A stretch of DNA of 26,461 nt from JABAYQ01 sp042091225 (GTDB lineage Bacteria > Bacteroidota > Bacteroidia > Flavobacteriales > UBA7312), in NCBI GenBank assembly GCA_042091225.1, contig JBELHW010000019.1, positions 1-26,461 of the forward strand, written 5' to 3'. Position 1 is the stretch's first letter. Every line of letters starts with the position of its first letter. Below, piece after piece: positions 7,641-16,859 of this stretch. The notes beneath the pieces were generated by a model that worked only from the letters and a program-made list of their open reading frames with translations, ran no database searches and was not told the origin of the DNA. The position numbers and the translations under genes were made by a program.

Positions 7641-8672
7641 TTATTTTGTACTTACTAAAGATTGAAACGTTTGCTGTTCGCTCAGCCAAGCGTCATATTC
7701 TTCTTGTGTTTCTACTATTACTTTTATCTGCATATTGTAGTGAGCTGATCCACAAATCTTATTACATAATAATACATAATCGAACTCAACAGGCTCCTCT
7801 CCTTTTTTTGCTCTTTCGCTGTTAACTAGTTCCATGCGTTCAATCATTTCAGGATCTTCACGCATTTCTTTAGTTGTTTTAATTGGTGTGAATGCAAACT
7901 GGGTACTCATACCGGGAACACAATTCATTTGAACATTAAAATGAGGCATATATGCAGAGTGAATAACATCTTGAGATCTAAATTTCATCAATATTTGCTG
8001 ATTAATTGGCAAATGAATTTCTCTAACAATTTTATCGTCAAAGGATAAAGTATCATTAATATCTACCCCTAATGTGTTTACCCCACCAATTAAAGTATAG
8101 TGTGCATCACCAAGTTGATTATCGGCACCAGCGTATCTTGCTGTCCAATAAAATTGTTGAGCATAAACTTCTACAACTGTTGCTCCTTCAGTCTCAGGAA
8201 CCATTGTCTCATTCCAAGTTTTTAAACCAAATAAGATTAGTGCTGTTAAAACAACTGCAGGTACAAACGTCCACAATAATTCAAGTTTATTATTATGAGT
8301 TTGAAATAATGCTGTATTTCCTTCTTTCCCTCTATACTTGTAAGCAAAAACAAATAATAAAGTTTGGGTTACAAAAAAGGTAAATAAGATTAATATACCT
8401 GTTATATTCCAAAGAGTTTTTATTCCCTGACCATGTAAAGTTACTGCATCAGGTAAAATTAGGTGTCCCCATAACTTAAATGAGTATCCTACAAAAATTG
8501 TAAAACCTAATCCGACAATAAGCATTGCTAATGCATTGTATTTATTGTCTTGGTCGCTAACTTGCTTTTCAGAAGGTTTGTTTAGTTTAGAAGCTATTTC
8601 GAAAATTCTAACTATCTGTACAATCCCGATTAGAGTTAGTGCTACAATTAAAAAGCTTAAAAAGGTTGTCAT
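7641..8672 (-). CDS. coxB: Cytochrome c oxidase subunit II with CuA site
   Basis: The protein is 343 residues long with an N-terminal membrane segment (residues 3-22) and two further membrane helices. A periplasmic cupredoxin domain follows. The binuclear CuA ligands are intact: the histidine in DVIHSAY and CNKICGSAHYNM (Cys303, Cys307, His311, Met314). It accepts electrons from the cytochrome domain of alternative complex III and passes them to CoxA. The extra N-terminal helix is usual for oxidases linked to alternative complex III in Bacteroidota. No heme-binding CxxCH tail is present, unlike caa3-type subunits. It is separated from actF by 38 bases and from coxA by 25 bases, all in one operon. 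Confidence 0.95.
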   Translation of the reverse strand: MTTFLSFLIVALTLIGIVQIVRIFEIASKLNKPSEKQVSDQDNKYNALAMLIVGLGFTIFVGYSFKLWGHLILPDAVTLHGQGIKTLWNITGILILFTFFVTQTLLFVFAYKYRGKEGNTALFQTHNNKLELLWTFVPAVVLTALILFGLKTWNETMVPETEGATVVEVYAQQFYWTARYAGADNQLGDAHYTLIGGVNTLGVDINDTLSFDDKIVREIHLPINQQILMKFRSQDVIHSAYMPHFNVQMNCVPGMSTQFAFTPIKTTKEMREDPEMIERMELVNSERAKKGEEPVEFDYVLLCNKICGSAHYNMQIKVIVETQEEYDAWLSEQQTFQSLVSTK

Positions 8673-8710
8673 ATTTGGCCTTGTTTATCGTTATATCTTA
8701 TTTCTTTCTA

Positions 8711-9889
8711 TTAAATATGGTGATGAATACTTTCATCAGCATAAGGATGATTTTTTACAAATAATGGCGCTTTTGTTAATGCATTATGCACAACAAGAAG
8801 AAACAAACCAAGGAAGCCTAAAAACATTCCTATCTCTATATATCCTATATGCCAATGCTCACCTAAAGTTCCTGGTGCAATTAAAAGGAAAACATTAAAC
8901 CAATGTCCTATTAAAACAATAACACCAACTGTTACTATGTAATTAAAATTTCTCTTTCCATCTCTACTCATCAATATAAGAAGTGGGAAAATGAAGTTAA
9001 TTACAGATGTTACCCAAAAAAGAAAATTATAATTATCCCAGCGAGCTAGGTAATATGTAACTTCTTCAGGAATATTAGAATACCATATTAACATAAATTG
9101 TGAAAACCACATGTAAGTCCATAAAACGCTAAATGAGAAAATCCATTTACCTAAGTCGTGAATATGATTTTCATTTACGTACTCTAAATATCCCTTTTTC
9201 TTTAAATAAATAGCAAGTATTGCTATGGTAGTAAAACCTGTTACACCCATACTTGAAAAAACAAACCATCCGAACAATGTGCTAAACCAGTGGGTGTCAA
9301 TCGACATTATCCAATCCCAAGCCATCATTGAAGATGTGTAACCAAAGAAACCAATAAAAATTGCTGAAATTGTTATACTTCTTTTGTGGCTACTTAATCC
9401 GCCTTCAGTATCTTCTTTTCTAGATAAGACAATAAGTCTTTTAGAAGCGTACCACCAACCAAAGATATAAACCGCAGCTCTAATAAAGAAAAAAGGTGCA
9501 TTTAAATAAGCTTGTTTACCAGCAATAATGTAGTCGTAGTTTTCTGCTTCAGGGTCCATTATTCCAGTTTCCATCCAGTGCCAAATATGATTCCAATGCA
9601 TAGCACCTGCAATAATTATTAGTAAAATAAAAATACCACCAACAATAAAATAAGAGGAAATACCTTCGGCTACTCTTTTAAACGGAATTGCCCAAGCTGC
9701 TTCAGAAACATATTGAAGAGCAACAAAAAATATAGCAAATGCTGATATTGCCAAGAAATAATAATTGTTTATTAATAAACTTGGCCAAGCCCTATGAGCA
9801 TCATTTATAAAACCTAAAGCAGTGGCGATTAAACCAATTGCTATCAGTGCGTAAGAAATTAATTTTGTGTTTTTAGCTACTGTATACAT
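8711..9889 (-). CDS. actF: Alternative complex III subunit ActF
   Basis: ActF is a 392-residue integral membrane protein with about ten hydrophobic helices, rich in Trp and aromatic residues (for example AGAMHWNHIWHWMET and SMMAWDWIMSIDTHWFST). It resembles the NrfD-like ActC/ActF family and is one of the two large membrane subunits of the quinol:cytochrome c oxidoreductase alternative complex III. In solved complexes, ActC carries the main quinol site and ActF provides a second membrane half that may take part in proton translocation. The C-terminus ends in a His-rich tail (ESIHHHI). Its position between actE and coxB is the standard order in Flavobacteriales. Confidence 0.93.
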   Translation of the reverse strand: MYTVAKNTKLISYALIAIGLIATALGFINDAHRAWPSLLINNYYFLAISAFAIFFVALQYVSEAAWAIPFKRVAEGISSYFIVGGIFILLIIIAGAMHWNHIWHWMETGIMDPEAENYDYIIAGKQAYLNAPFFFIRAAVYIFGWWYASKRLIVLSRKEDTEGGLSSHKRSITISAIFIGFFGYTSSMMAWDWIMSIDTHWFSTLFGWFVFSSMGVTGFTTIAILAIYLKKKGYLEYVNENHIHDLGKWIFSFSVLWTYMWFSQFMLIWYSNIPEEVTYYLARWDNYNFLFWVTSVINFIFPLLILMSRDGKRNFNYIVTVGVIVLIGHWFNVFLLIAPGTLGEHWHIGYIEIGMFLGFLGLFLLVVHNALTKAPLFVKNHPYADESIHHHI

Positions 9890-9905
9890 AACAGTTTGTT
9901 TTGTC

Positions 9906-10502
9906 TTAGTTATTTTCTACTTTTTGTAATTCTTGAACATACATAGTAATTAACCATCGTTCATCGTTGGTCAATTGAGAGTTATGAGGACCCATTGCAT
10001 TCAATCCATAATAAATTGCATGATAAATATTTCCAGCTTTTAAATCTTTCATAGTTCCTCCAGTACGTCTAATCATAAGATCATCAGCATAACTAGGAAT
10101 AGCCGAATAAACAGGGTGAGAAATACTTCCTTTACCATCTCCATTTGTTCCATGACAATGAGCACAAAACATTTGAAACAATTTTTTTCCACTTTCTAAA
10201 TTATCTTCACTAATTTCCAATGGATTTAATAAATCATTACCAGCAGCAATGTAATCCTCAACTGTATTAACATAATCAAAAGCAATATGCCCTCTTGGCA
10301 TTGTTCCTTTAACAGGAATACGAGCGTTTAAACTATCTTCGAAGTATGGATTTGAGCCATAAATTTCTAAAGAAGGAGAACGATACATATCAGGCATGAA
10401 TTCATAACCTGGTTTAGATGTGTCTTTTACACACGCTGAAAGTAATACAACTACAAGCAAGGGTAAAAGAAGGAGTTTAGTTGAAATTTTATTGTGTGTC
10501 AT
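9906..10502 (-). CDS. actE: Alternative complex III monoheme cytochrome ActE
   Basis: This 198-residue lipoprotein cytochrome c has a signal peptide with lipobox LSAC (lipidated Cys24) and one heme-binding CAHCHG (Cys113, Cys116, His117). A distal methionine is plausible in YGLNAMGPH. It is the peripheral monoheme electron carrier of alternative complex III and hands electrons from the multiheme ActA towards CuA of CoxB. The start codon shares one base with the actD stop (position 10502), so translation of the two is coupled. Confidence 0.94.
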   Translation of the reverse strand: MTHNKISTKLLLLPLLVVVLLSACVKDTSKPGYEFMPDMYRSPSLEIYGSNPYFEDSLNARIPVKGTMPRGHIAFDYVNTVEDYIAAGNDLLNPLEISEDNLESGKKLFQMFCAHCHGTNGDGKGSISHPVYSAIPSYADDLMIRRTGGTMKDLKAGNIYHAIYYGLNAMGPHNSQLTNDERWLITMYVQELQKVENN

Positions 10503-11023
10503 TAGTCAATATCTTTTACAGTTATTTCAGTAGCACCTGTTTCTTTTAATAAAGAAGAAATCGTTTTTTCATCATCCGATTCAATTTCCATCAAAAACTT
10601 ATCATCAGTAGTTCTTACATCTGGATTAGTTGCTTTTTGACCAGGAAATAACTTACTCTTGAAAAAATAAGTAATAACCATTAAATGGGCCGCAAATAAA
10701 ACTGTCATTTCAAAAATAATTGGAACGAAAGCAGGCATATTCAAATAATAGGCAAAGCTTGGTTTACCACCAATATTCTGAGGCCAATCCAGTATCATTA
10801 TGTAGTATGTCATCGATATTGCGATTGCACAACCTATAACACCATAAAAGAATGCTGCAATAGCTAAACGTGTTCTTTCTAATCCGAGTGCATGATCAAG
10901 GCCATGAACAGGAAAAGGAGTATATACTTCTTTAATAGTAATCTCTTTAGAACGTACCTGTTTGATGCTGTCTAATAGCACCTCTTCATCATCAAAAATT
11001 CCGTATATAATTTTATTACTCAT
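10502..11023 (-). CDS. actD: Alternative complex III subunit ActD (DUF3341)
   Basis: The protein is 173 residues long. The N-terminal part carries a conserved ActD block (YGIFDDEEVLLDSIKQVR, then VYTPFPVHGLDHALGL). Two membrane helices follow at about residues 55-76 and 97-118, and the tail is acidic and soluble. ActD is a structural subunit of alternative complex III. It lies between ActC and ActE with 2-base and overlapping junctions, consistent with stoichiometric expression. The PFPVHG motif is characteristic of the DUF3341 family. Confidence 0.93.
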   Translation of the reverse strand: MSNKIIYGIFDDEEVLLDSIKQVRSKEITIKEVYTPFPVHGLDHALGLERTRLAIAAFFYGVIGCAIAISMTYYIMILDWPQNIGGKPSFAYYLNMPAFVPIIFEMTVLFAAHLMVITYFFKSKLFPGQKATNPDVRTTDDKFLMEIESDDEKTISSLLKETGATEITVKDID

Positions 11024-11025
11024 CT

Positions 11026-12402
11026 CTATTGCTTTTTATATTTTTCACTAGATGATTTAACAATGGTTTTAAGTTCTGCTTGAGCAATCACCGGGAATGT
11101 CCTAGAGTATAATAAAAATAAGACAAAGAAAAAGCCAATAGAACCTACAAATATTCCTATATCTACAAAAGTAGGAGAGAACATACTCCAAGCAGAAGGA
11201 AGGTAATCTCTGTGCAGAGAAGTTACAATAATCACAAATCTTTCGAACCACATACCAACATTTACAAATAATGCAAGAATAAAGGTAAACACGATATTAG
11301 TTCTTAATTTTTTGAACCACATTAACTGAGGAGAAATAACATTACAAGTCATCATACTCCAATATGCCCACCAATAAGGGCCAGTTGCTCTATTCAAAAA
11401 TGCATATTGTTCAAATTCAACTCCTGAATACCAAGCCATAAATAACTCCGTTAGATATGCAATACCAACTAAGTTACCTGTTAGCATAATCACGATATTC
11501 ATATATTCAACATGCTTAACAGTTATATATGCTTCTAAGCTAACAACCTTTCTCATTACTAAAAGTAATGTCTGAACCATTGCAAAACCAGAGAATACAG
11601 CTCCAGCTACGAAATATGGAGGAAATATAGTTGTGTGCCAACCAGGAATAACCGAAGTAGCAAAATCAAAAGAAACTATAGAGTGTACAGAAAATACAAG
11701 AGGAGTAGCTAATCCGGCTAAAACCAAAGACACCTCTTCAAAACGTTGCCAATCTTTAGCTTTACCACTCCAACCGAACGATAAAATATCATAGACTCTT
11801 TGGCGTAATGGCCATACCTTTTTACTTATTCTATCTCTAATCATGGCAAAATCAGGAATTAAGCCCACATACCAGAATACAAAAGAAACAGAAAAATATG
11901 TTGAAATAGCAAATACATCCCATAGAAGAGGTGAGTTAAAGTTTACCCATAGAGATCCGAAATTATTTGGTATCGGGAAAACAAAATATCCTAGCCAAGG
12001 ACGACCCATGTGTATTAAAGGAAACATAGCAGCTTGAACAACAGCAAAAATTGTCATTGCCTCAGCTGATCGATTGATTGACAATCTCCATTTTTGTCTG
12101 AACAATAATAATACTGCCGAAATCAGTGTACCAGCGTGGCCAATACCGACCCACCATACAAAGTTTGTTATATCCCATGCCCAGCCAATAGTTTTATTTA
12201 ACCCCCAAACTCCAATTCCTGTTCCTATTGTATATCCAACGGACAATATCCACCATATAAATAAAACTAAAGAAATACTAAAAACAATCCACCATAATTT
12301 ACCGGCTTTAGCTTCAACAGGTCTTGCAACATCTTCGGTGATGTCGTGATAACTCTTGTCCCCTAAAATAAGAGGCTCTCTAATTGGACTTTCCTTTTGC
12401 AT
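11026..12402 (-). CDS. actC: Alternative complex III NrfD-like subunit ActC
   Basis: ActC is a 458-residue polytopic membrane protein of the NrfD/PsrC family with around ten helices. Conserved features include WWVGIGHAGTLISAVLLL, FPLIHMGRPW, HSIVSFDFA and an NVGMWFERFVII stretch. In known alternative complex III structures ActC binds the menaquinol at the periplasmic side next to the [3Fe-4S] cluster of ActB. Electrons flow from there to the ActB clusters and the ActA and ActE hemes. It starts 11 bases after actB. Length and motifs are normal, with no sign of damage. Confidence 0.95.
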   Translation of the reverse strand: MQKESPIREPLILGDKSYHDITEDVARPVEAKAGKLWWIVFSISLVLFIWWILSVGYTIGTGIGVWGLNKTIGWAWDITNFVWWVGIGHAGTLISAVLLLFRQKWRLSINRSAEAMTIFAVVQAAMFPLIHMGRPWLGYFVFPIPNNFGSLWVNFNSPLLWDVFAISTYFSVSFVFWYVGLIPDFAMIRDRISKKVWPLRQRVYDILSFGWSGKAKDWQRFEEVSLVLAGLATPLVFSVHSIVSFDFATSVIPGWHTTIFPPYFVAGAVFSGFAMVQTLLLVMRKVVSLEAYITVKHVEYMNIVIMLTGNLVGIAYLTELFMAWYSGVEFEQYAFLNRATGPYWWAYWSMMTCNVISPQLMWFKKLRTNIVFTFILALFVNVGMWFERFVIIVTSLHRDYLPSAWSMFSPTFVDIGIFVGSIGFFFVLFLLYSRTFPVIAQAELKTIVKSSSEKYKKQ

Positions 12403-12413
12403 AATTATATCAA

Positions 12414-15413
12414 TTAAGCTTTTGTGTTTCTAATCTTAGTTTGATAGAATACAGACGGGTCTGTATTCAACGCTTCGAGCAAATCGTACTGAGTTGGCTC
12501 TTCTTTTTTCTTTTTAATTTCGCTATTGGGATCATTCACATCTCCAAAAACTAACGCATTAGTAGGGCAAACCGTTGAACAAGCAGTCTGAACATCTTCA
12601 TCTCTTACTTTTCTTCTTTCTCGCTTAGCATCAAGTTTAACTTTTTGAGTCATTTGAAGACACATGCTACATTTTTCCATTACCCCTCTAACACGAACAG
12701 TTACATCTGGATTTAACACCATTTTACCTAAATCATCATTCATATTATAATCAAATGAATCATTCTCAGCATAATTAAACCAGTTAAATCTTCTTACTTT
12801 ATAAGGGCAATTGTTAGCACAATACCTAGTACCAACACATCTATTGTAAGTCATATGATTTTGACCTTCAGCACTATGAGATGTCGCAGCTACTGGACAA
12901 ACTGTTTCGCAAGGTGCATGATTACAATGCTGACACATCACCGGCTGAAATGCTACAGCAGGATTCTCAGAAGGAATTTCCATTGCTTTATATTTTGCAA
13001 CAGTACCTAAATCTTGATTTTTAGCGACCTCATCATTCATTTCGCTAGAATAATACCTATCAATTCTTAGCCAATGCATATCTCTACTTTTTCTTACCTC
13101 CTCTTTTCCTACAACAGGAACATTATTTTCAGAGTGACAGGCAACAACACAAGCTCCGCAACCAATACAAGAGGTTAAATCAATGGATAGATTCCAGAAA
13201 TGACCTGTGGTATGATCAAATTCTTTCCATAAAGAAAGATCTTCAGCTAAAAGATTACCCTTGTGAGTAGGATAAGTATAATCCTGATTACCAGACTTAG
13301 GGTCTTTGATAAAGTCAGCAAGTGTAGTTTCTTTTATAAGATCTCTACCCATCATAGTATGAGATAATTGGACAGAGGCAAATTCGTGCTCTCCATCTAC
13401 CTTCTCAATGCTTATGTTAGATGTATTGTATAACCCATTATTAACTAAAGGATAAGCATTGACACCTAAACTAGTACCAACCTTACCAGCACTTGTTCTT
13501 CCGTATCCTAATGCTAATCCTAGTGAACCCTTTGCTTGACCAGGTTGAATCAAAACTGGTACATTTTTAACTATAGTGTTATTTAACTTAATATTAACCA
13601 AATCTCCATTAAGAGCACCATTTGAAACGTTCCAATTCTTTAAACCAAGCTCTCTAGCAGTTGTAGCTGAAATTGTTAAATAGTTGTCCCAACATGCTCT
13701 AGTAACTGGATCAGGAAGCTCTTGTAGCCATGGGTTATTAGCGGAAGTATTACCGTCTCCAATTCCGTTTGATTGATAAAGTGTTAATTCTAAGTCAGAA
13801 CTTTCAATATTTAATTTATTAACATTTGCTCTAAACGAAGATGGATTTAACTTTTTTGAGCCAGTTGAAATTGAGCCATCATGAATTGCCTTGGACCAAG
13901 ATGTTTTACTTCTCCAGAATGACTTTAAAAATGTGTAATAGTCATTTTCACTTGCTGACCAACTTAATAGTGAATCTTGAAATTGCTTACTTTTAAATAA
14001 TGGTTGAATTGTAGGTTGGATAAAAGTTGCAACATTTTGTACAGGTACAGCGTCCCCCCAACTCTCAAGATAATGTCTGTCGGGACAAACATAATCCATT
14101 TTTTCAGAGGTTTCATCTAAAGAAATTGCCGTTGATATTTTTAAATCTACTTTACTCAATCCTTTTACAAACTCATCTTTATTAGACAATGTGTAAACAG
14201 GATTTACTCCATTAATTATAATACCAGAGACCTTTCCGTCGTTCATGTCAGAAATTAACTGAGCGATTTCTTTGTCATTTCCGGATTTCGTAAGGTTCGG
14301 TAAAGACATATCAATAGTAAAACCATAATTGGATAAAATGTCATTAATAGCGTTAACCATTATTTGAACATTTTTATCATTACTATCACAGAGAACCAAA
14401 GATTTACTTTTGTTGGAAATTAAATCTTCATAAACATCCTTAATAATAGGGTTAATAGATGTTTGCCCTTTTAAAGTTTGATAAAGATTTTGTATTAACT
14501 CTAACTTAGCAGAAGGTTTAACAGGAATTCGTACATCAGCATTAGATCCAGATAATGATAAATTAGATTCTATCTGATAATGACGAGACATTTTATTCAA
14601 GCTTGGCTTTCTATTAGCAACATATTGTTTCTCTGCTCCCATGTTTAACCATGATCCAAGAAAGTCAGCTCCGAAAGATACAATTATATCAGACTTATCT
14701 ATGTGGTAAGTAGGAATAGCTCTTATTCCGAAAGATTCTTTATTAGCGTCTAACATACCACTATATGAAACAGTGTCATATTGAATATGCTTTGCTCCAT
14801 ACTTTTTTGAAAAATCATCAATAATCAATTGAGTAGATGGACTTATGATAGTATTGGTTAAAACAACAATATTTTTATCTGAGCTATCTTTAGATAAATC
14901 ATTTAAGGACTGTTTTATATCTTGATCAACTACATCCCAACTAGAGTCAACACCATTCTTTTTAGGTCCTTTAAGTCTATTTGAATCATATAGAGAAAGA
15001 ACAGAAGATATAACCCTAGAGTTTGGAGTGAAAGAAGAAAGGGTATTTGGTTTTATAAAAATAGGTCTTCCTTCACGAGTTTTAACTAAAACACTTGCAA
15101 AATCGCTACCATCATAAAAAGACGATGCGTACCAATTAGCTACTCCAGGGATAATTTCCTCTGGCTTAACTACATAAGGAATAGATTTTGTAATAGGAGT
15201 TTCACAAGCAGCTAAGGTAGCTGCAGCAGTACTAAACCCTAAGAACTTAAGAAAATCTCTTCTAGAAGTTCCGTTGTTAGATAAGCTTTCATCGTCACCT
15301 AAAAATTCATCAACTGGAATTTCCTCAGGAAACTCGTTTTGTTTTAACTTTTCAATTGAAGGATCATTACTTAGTTCTGCTAATCCTTTCCAATATTTTT
15401 TTGCCTTTGTCAT
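12414..15413 (-). CDS. actB: Alternative complex III iron-sulfur subunit ActB
   Basis: This 999-residue protein fuses a molybdopterin-oxidoreductase-like domain that normally lacks the cofactor (about residues 75-720) with a ferredoxin-like domain (about 740-960). The N-terminus has a twin-arginine motif SRRDFLKFLG (Arg51, Arg52) followed by a lipobox-like LAAC at Cys70, consistent with folded export and possible lipid anchoring. Cysteine groups for iron-sulfur clusters are CIGCGACVVAC, CQHCNHAPCETVCPV, CVGTRYCANNCPY and CSMC with CSTVCPTN. These fit three [4Fe-4S] clusters and one [3Fe-4S]. It relays electrons between quinol oxidised at ActC and the hemes of ActA. It starts 24 bases after actA in the same operon. 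Confidence 0.95.
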   Translation of the reverse strand: MTKAKKYWKGLAELSNDPSIEKLKQNEFPEEIPVDEFLGDDESLSNNGTSRRDFLKFLGFSTAAATLAACETPITKSIPYVVKPEEIIPGVANWYASSFYDGSDFASVLVKTREGRPIFIKPNTLSSFTPNSRVISSVLSLYDSNRLKGPKKNGVDSSWDVVDQDIKQSLNDLSKDSSDKNIVVLTNTIISPSTQLIIDDFSKKYGAKHIQYDTVSYSGMLDANKESFGIRAIPTYHIDKSDIIVSFGADFLGSWLNMGAEKQYVANRKPSLNKMSRHYQIESNLSLSGSNADVRIPVKPSAKLELIQNLYQTLKGQTSINPIIKDVYEDLISNKSKSLVLCDSNDKNVQIMVNAINDILSNYGFTIDMSLPNLTKSGNDKEIAQLISDMNDGKVSGIIINGVNPVYTLSNKDEFVKGLSKVDLKISTAISLDETSEKMDYVCPDRHYLESWGDAVPVQNVATFIQPTIQPLFKSKQFQDSLLSWSASENDYYTFLKSFWRSKTSWSKAIHDGSISTGSKKLNPSSFRANVNKLNIESSDLELTLYQSNGIGDGNTSANNPWLQELPDPVTRACWDNYLTISATTARELGLKNWNVSNGALNGDLVNIKLNNTIVKNVPVLIQPGQAKGSLGLALGYGRTSAGKVGTSLGVNAYPLVNNGLYNTSNISIEKVDGEHEFASVQLSHTMMGRDLIKETTLADFIKDPKSGNQDYTYPTHKGNLLAEDLSLWKEFDHTTGHFWNLSIDLTSCIGCGACVVACHSENNVPVVGKEEVRKSRDMHWLRIDRYYSSEMNDEVAKNQDLGTVAKYKAMEIPSENPAVAFQPVMCQHCNHAPCETVCPVAATSHSAEGQNHMTYNRCVGTRYCANNCPYKVRRFNWFNYAENDSFDYNMNDDLGKMVLNPDVTVRVRGVMEKCSMCLQMTQKVKLDAKRERRKVRDEDVQTACSTVCPTNALVFGDVNDPNSEIKKKKEEPTQYDLLEALNTDPSVFYQTKIRNTKA

Positions 15414-15437
15414 TTTTTTCCTAATTATTTTGTAAAA

Positions 15438-16667
15438 TTAGTAGTGACACTTACCACATTCTAAACCACCGATAGCCTCTACATTAAATGTTTCACCAGG
15501 ATGATTTTCTTTGAATTTAGCGTGCATTTCTTCATAATAGTCGTTATCTGCAACTTTGACTTCTGTATTTCTATGGCATTCAATACACCAGCCCATTGTT
15601 AGGCTAGAATGTTGTTCTACAACTTCCATTTCTTCAATAGCGCCATGACATTCCTGACATTCGAGCCCACCTGCAACAACATGTTGTGAGTGATTAAAAT
15701 ATGCTAAATCAGGAAGGTTGTGTATTCTAACCCACTTTATAGGTTTTTGCTCATAACCCTCTATATATTTACCTTTTTCAGGATCAAAACCAACAGCATC
15801 ATATATTTTTTGAATTTCTTCTTTACCTGATGGGCCTTCGTTAATGTACGTGTGGCAGTTCATACATACATTTGCAGAAGGAATCGCAGCCGACTTGCTA
15901 TGCCTTGCTGTATGATGGCAATAATTACAATCAACTCCGTTTATGCCTGAATGAAGTTCATGTGAAAAAGCTATTGGTTGTTCTGGCTTATATCCTTGTG
16001 TAACACCAATGCCAGTTAATAAATTCCAAGCAGCATTTGCACCTAAACCAGCAATCAACAAAACTGTAAGTACTACTAAAGGAGTTTTCTCAAAATAAGA
16101 AGTAAGTAGACTAGAAATAGATTGGAATAAATCCTCTTTTTCTTCTTTAGCAGCTTCTTTAAGCATATTTTTTACTTTCCATAAGCCTGCCACTAATAAA
16201 AGTAAAAGAATAGAAATTGTAAGTTGAATGTAATATTTTCTTTTAGGGTCAACTGGTGCTAATTCACCATCGGTTGAAACACCAATAGCTGCTACCGAAG
16301 CAACTTTTTCAGGTGCTGTCTCAATATATACCAGTATGTTTGTAATATCCTCATCTGACAAATAAGTAAAGGAATTCATCGGAGACTTATTATACTCTTC
16401 ATAAATAGCAATAGCATCAGGATCGCCACTCGCTATAAGCTCTGCAGAGTTTTTAATCCATTTTAACAACCATTCTTGAGAATATTTATCATTAACACCT
16501 CTTAACGCTGGACCAATTAATTTTTTGTCTATTTGATGGCAAGAGACACAATTTGCCTTAAAAAGCTTTTCACCCTCCTCAACTGACTGAGCATTTAGCG
16601 AATAAGATAAAATAAAAAATAGGGCTAGAAAAAAATTTGTTAAATGCGTCAACTTTGAATTCATCAT
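15438..16667 (-). CDS. actA: Alternative complex III multiheme cytochrome ActA (six hemes)
   Basis: The 409-residue protein has a signal peptide followed by a class-I-like monoheme domain (CVSCHQ, Cys40). A transmembrane segment (YYIQLTISILLLLLVAGLW) comes next, then a second hydrophobic segment, then a pentaheme domain with CNYCH, CMNCH, CQECH, CIECH and CGKCH. Six CxxCH motifs are therefore present. ActA of some relatives is pentaheme only; the N-terminal fused cytochrome is a known Flavobacteria-type variant. It gathers electrons from ActB. It is the first gene of the operon, and its leader holds a TAAATTTG box. Two adjacent ATGs exist at 16667 and 16664; either could serve. Confidence 0.94.
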   Translation of the reverse strand: MMNSKLTHLTNFFLALFFILSYSLNAQSVEEGEKLFKANCVSCHQIDKKLIGPALRGVNDKYSQEWLLKWIKNSAELIASGDPDAIAIYEEYNKSPMNSFTYLSDEDITNILVYIETAPEKVASVAAIGVSTDGELAPVDPKRKYYIQLTISILLLLLVAGLWKVKNMLKEAAKEEKEDLFQSISSLLTSYFEKTPLVVLTVLLIAGLGANAAWNLLTGIGVTQGYKPEQPIAFSHELHSGINGVDCNYCHHTARHSKSAAIPSANVCMNCHTYINEGPSGKEEIQKIYDAVGFDPEKGKYIEGYEQKPIKWVRIHNLPDLAYFNHSQHVVAGGLECQECHGAIEEMEVVEQHSSLTMGWCIECHRNTEVKVADNDYYEEMHAKFKENHPGETFNVEAIGGLECGKCHY

Positions 16668-16717
16668 TGTATCTAGTAAAATTGAGTATAAGCTAATACT
16701 ATGTTTTTAGTCGATTG

Positions 16718-16725
16718 CAAATTTA
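16718..16725 (-). promoter_or_regulatory. Possible -7 box for the act-cox operon
   Basis: The minus strand reads TAAATTTG, a match to TANNTTTG, about 50 bases before the actA ATG. No good TTG was found at the expected -33 distance, so this is a weaker call than the ruvB and rimP promoters. The 16668-16859 region is the only sizeable intergenic stretch and must hold the operon promoter. Confidence 0.4.
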
Positions 16726-16845
16726 AGACATTCGCTTTTTTAATCACTAAAAACATGCAAAATTTAAATTAATTTATACTGATTCTAAATAACGAGCGTT
16801 TTCATACTGAAATAAGCATAAATTTTTAGGATAATTTTAAATATA

Positions 16846-16853
16846 TATCTTTG
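16846..16853 (+). promoter_or_regulatory. -7 box of the SPOR-like gene
   Basis: TATCTTTG matches TANNTTTG and is identical to the ruvB box. It is followed by exactly 6 bases and then the ATG at 16860, as at ruvB. The -33 region reads TTTTTAG and lacks a clean TTG. The arrangement predicts a leaderless or near-leaderless mRNA. Confidence 0.5.
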
Positions 16854-16859
16854 TTAAAT

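Noticed and set aside
8072..8898. Plus-strand open frames of 103 and 120 codons over coxB and actF
   Set aside because: They are antisense to well-supported oxidase and ActF genes and have no recognisable motif.
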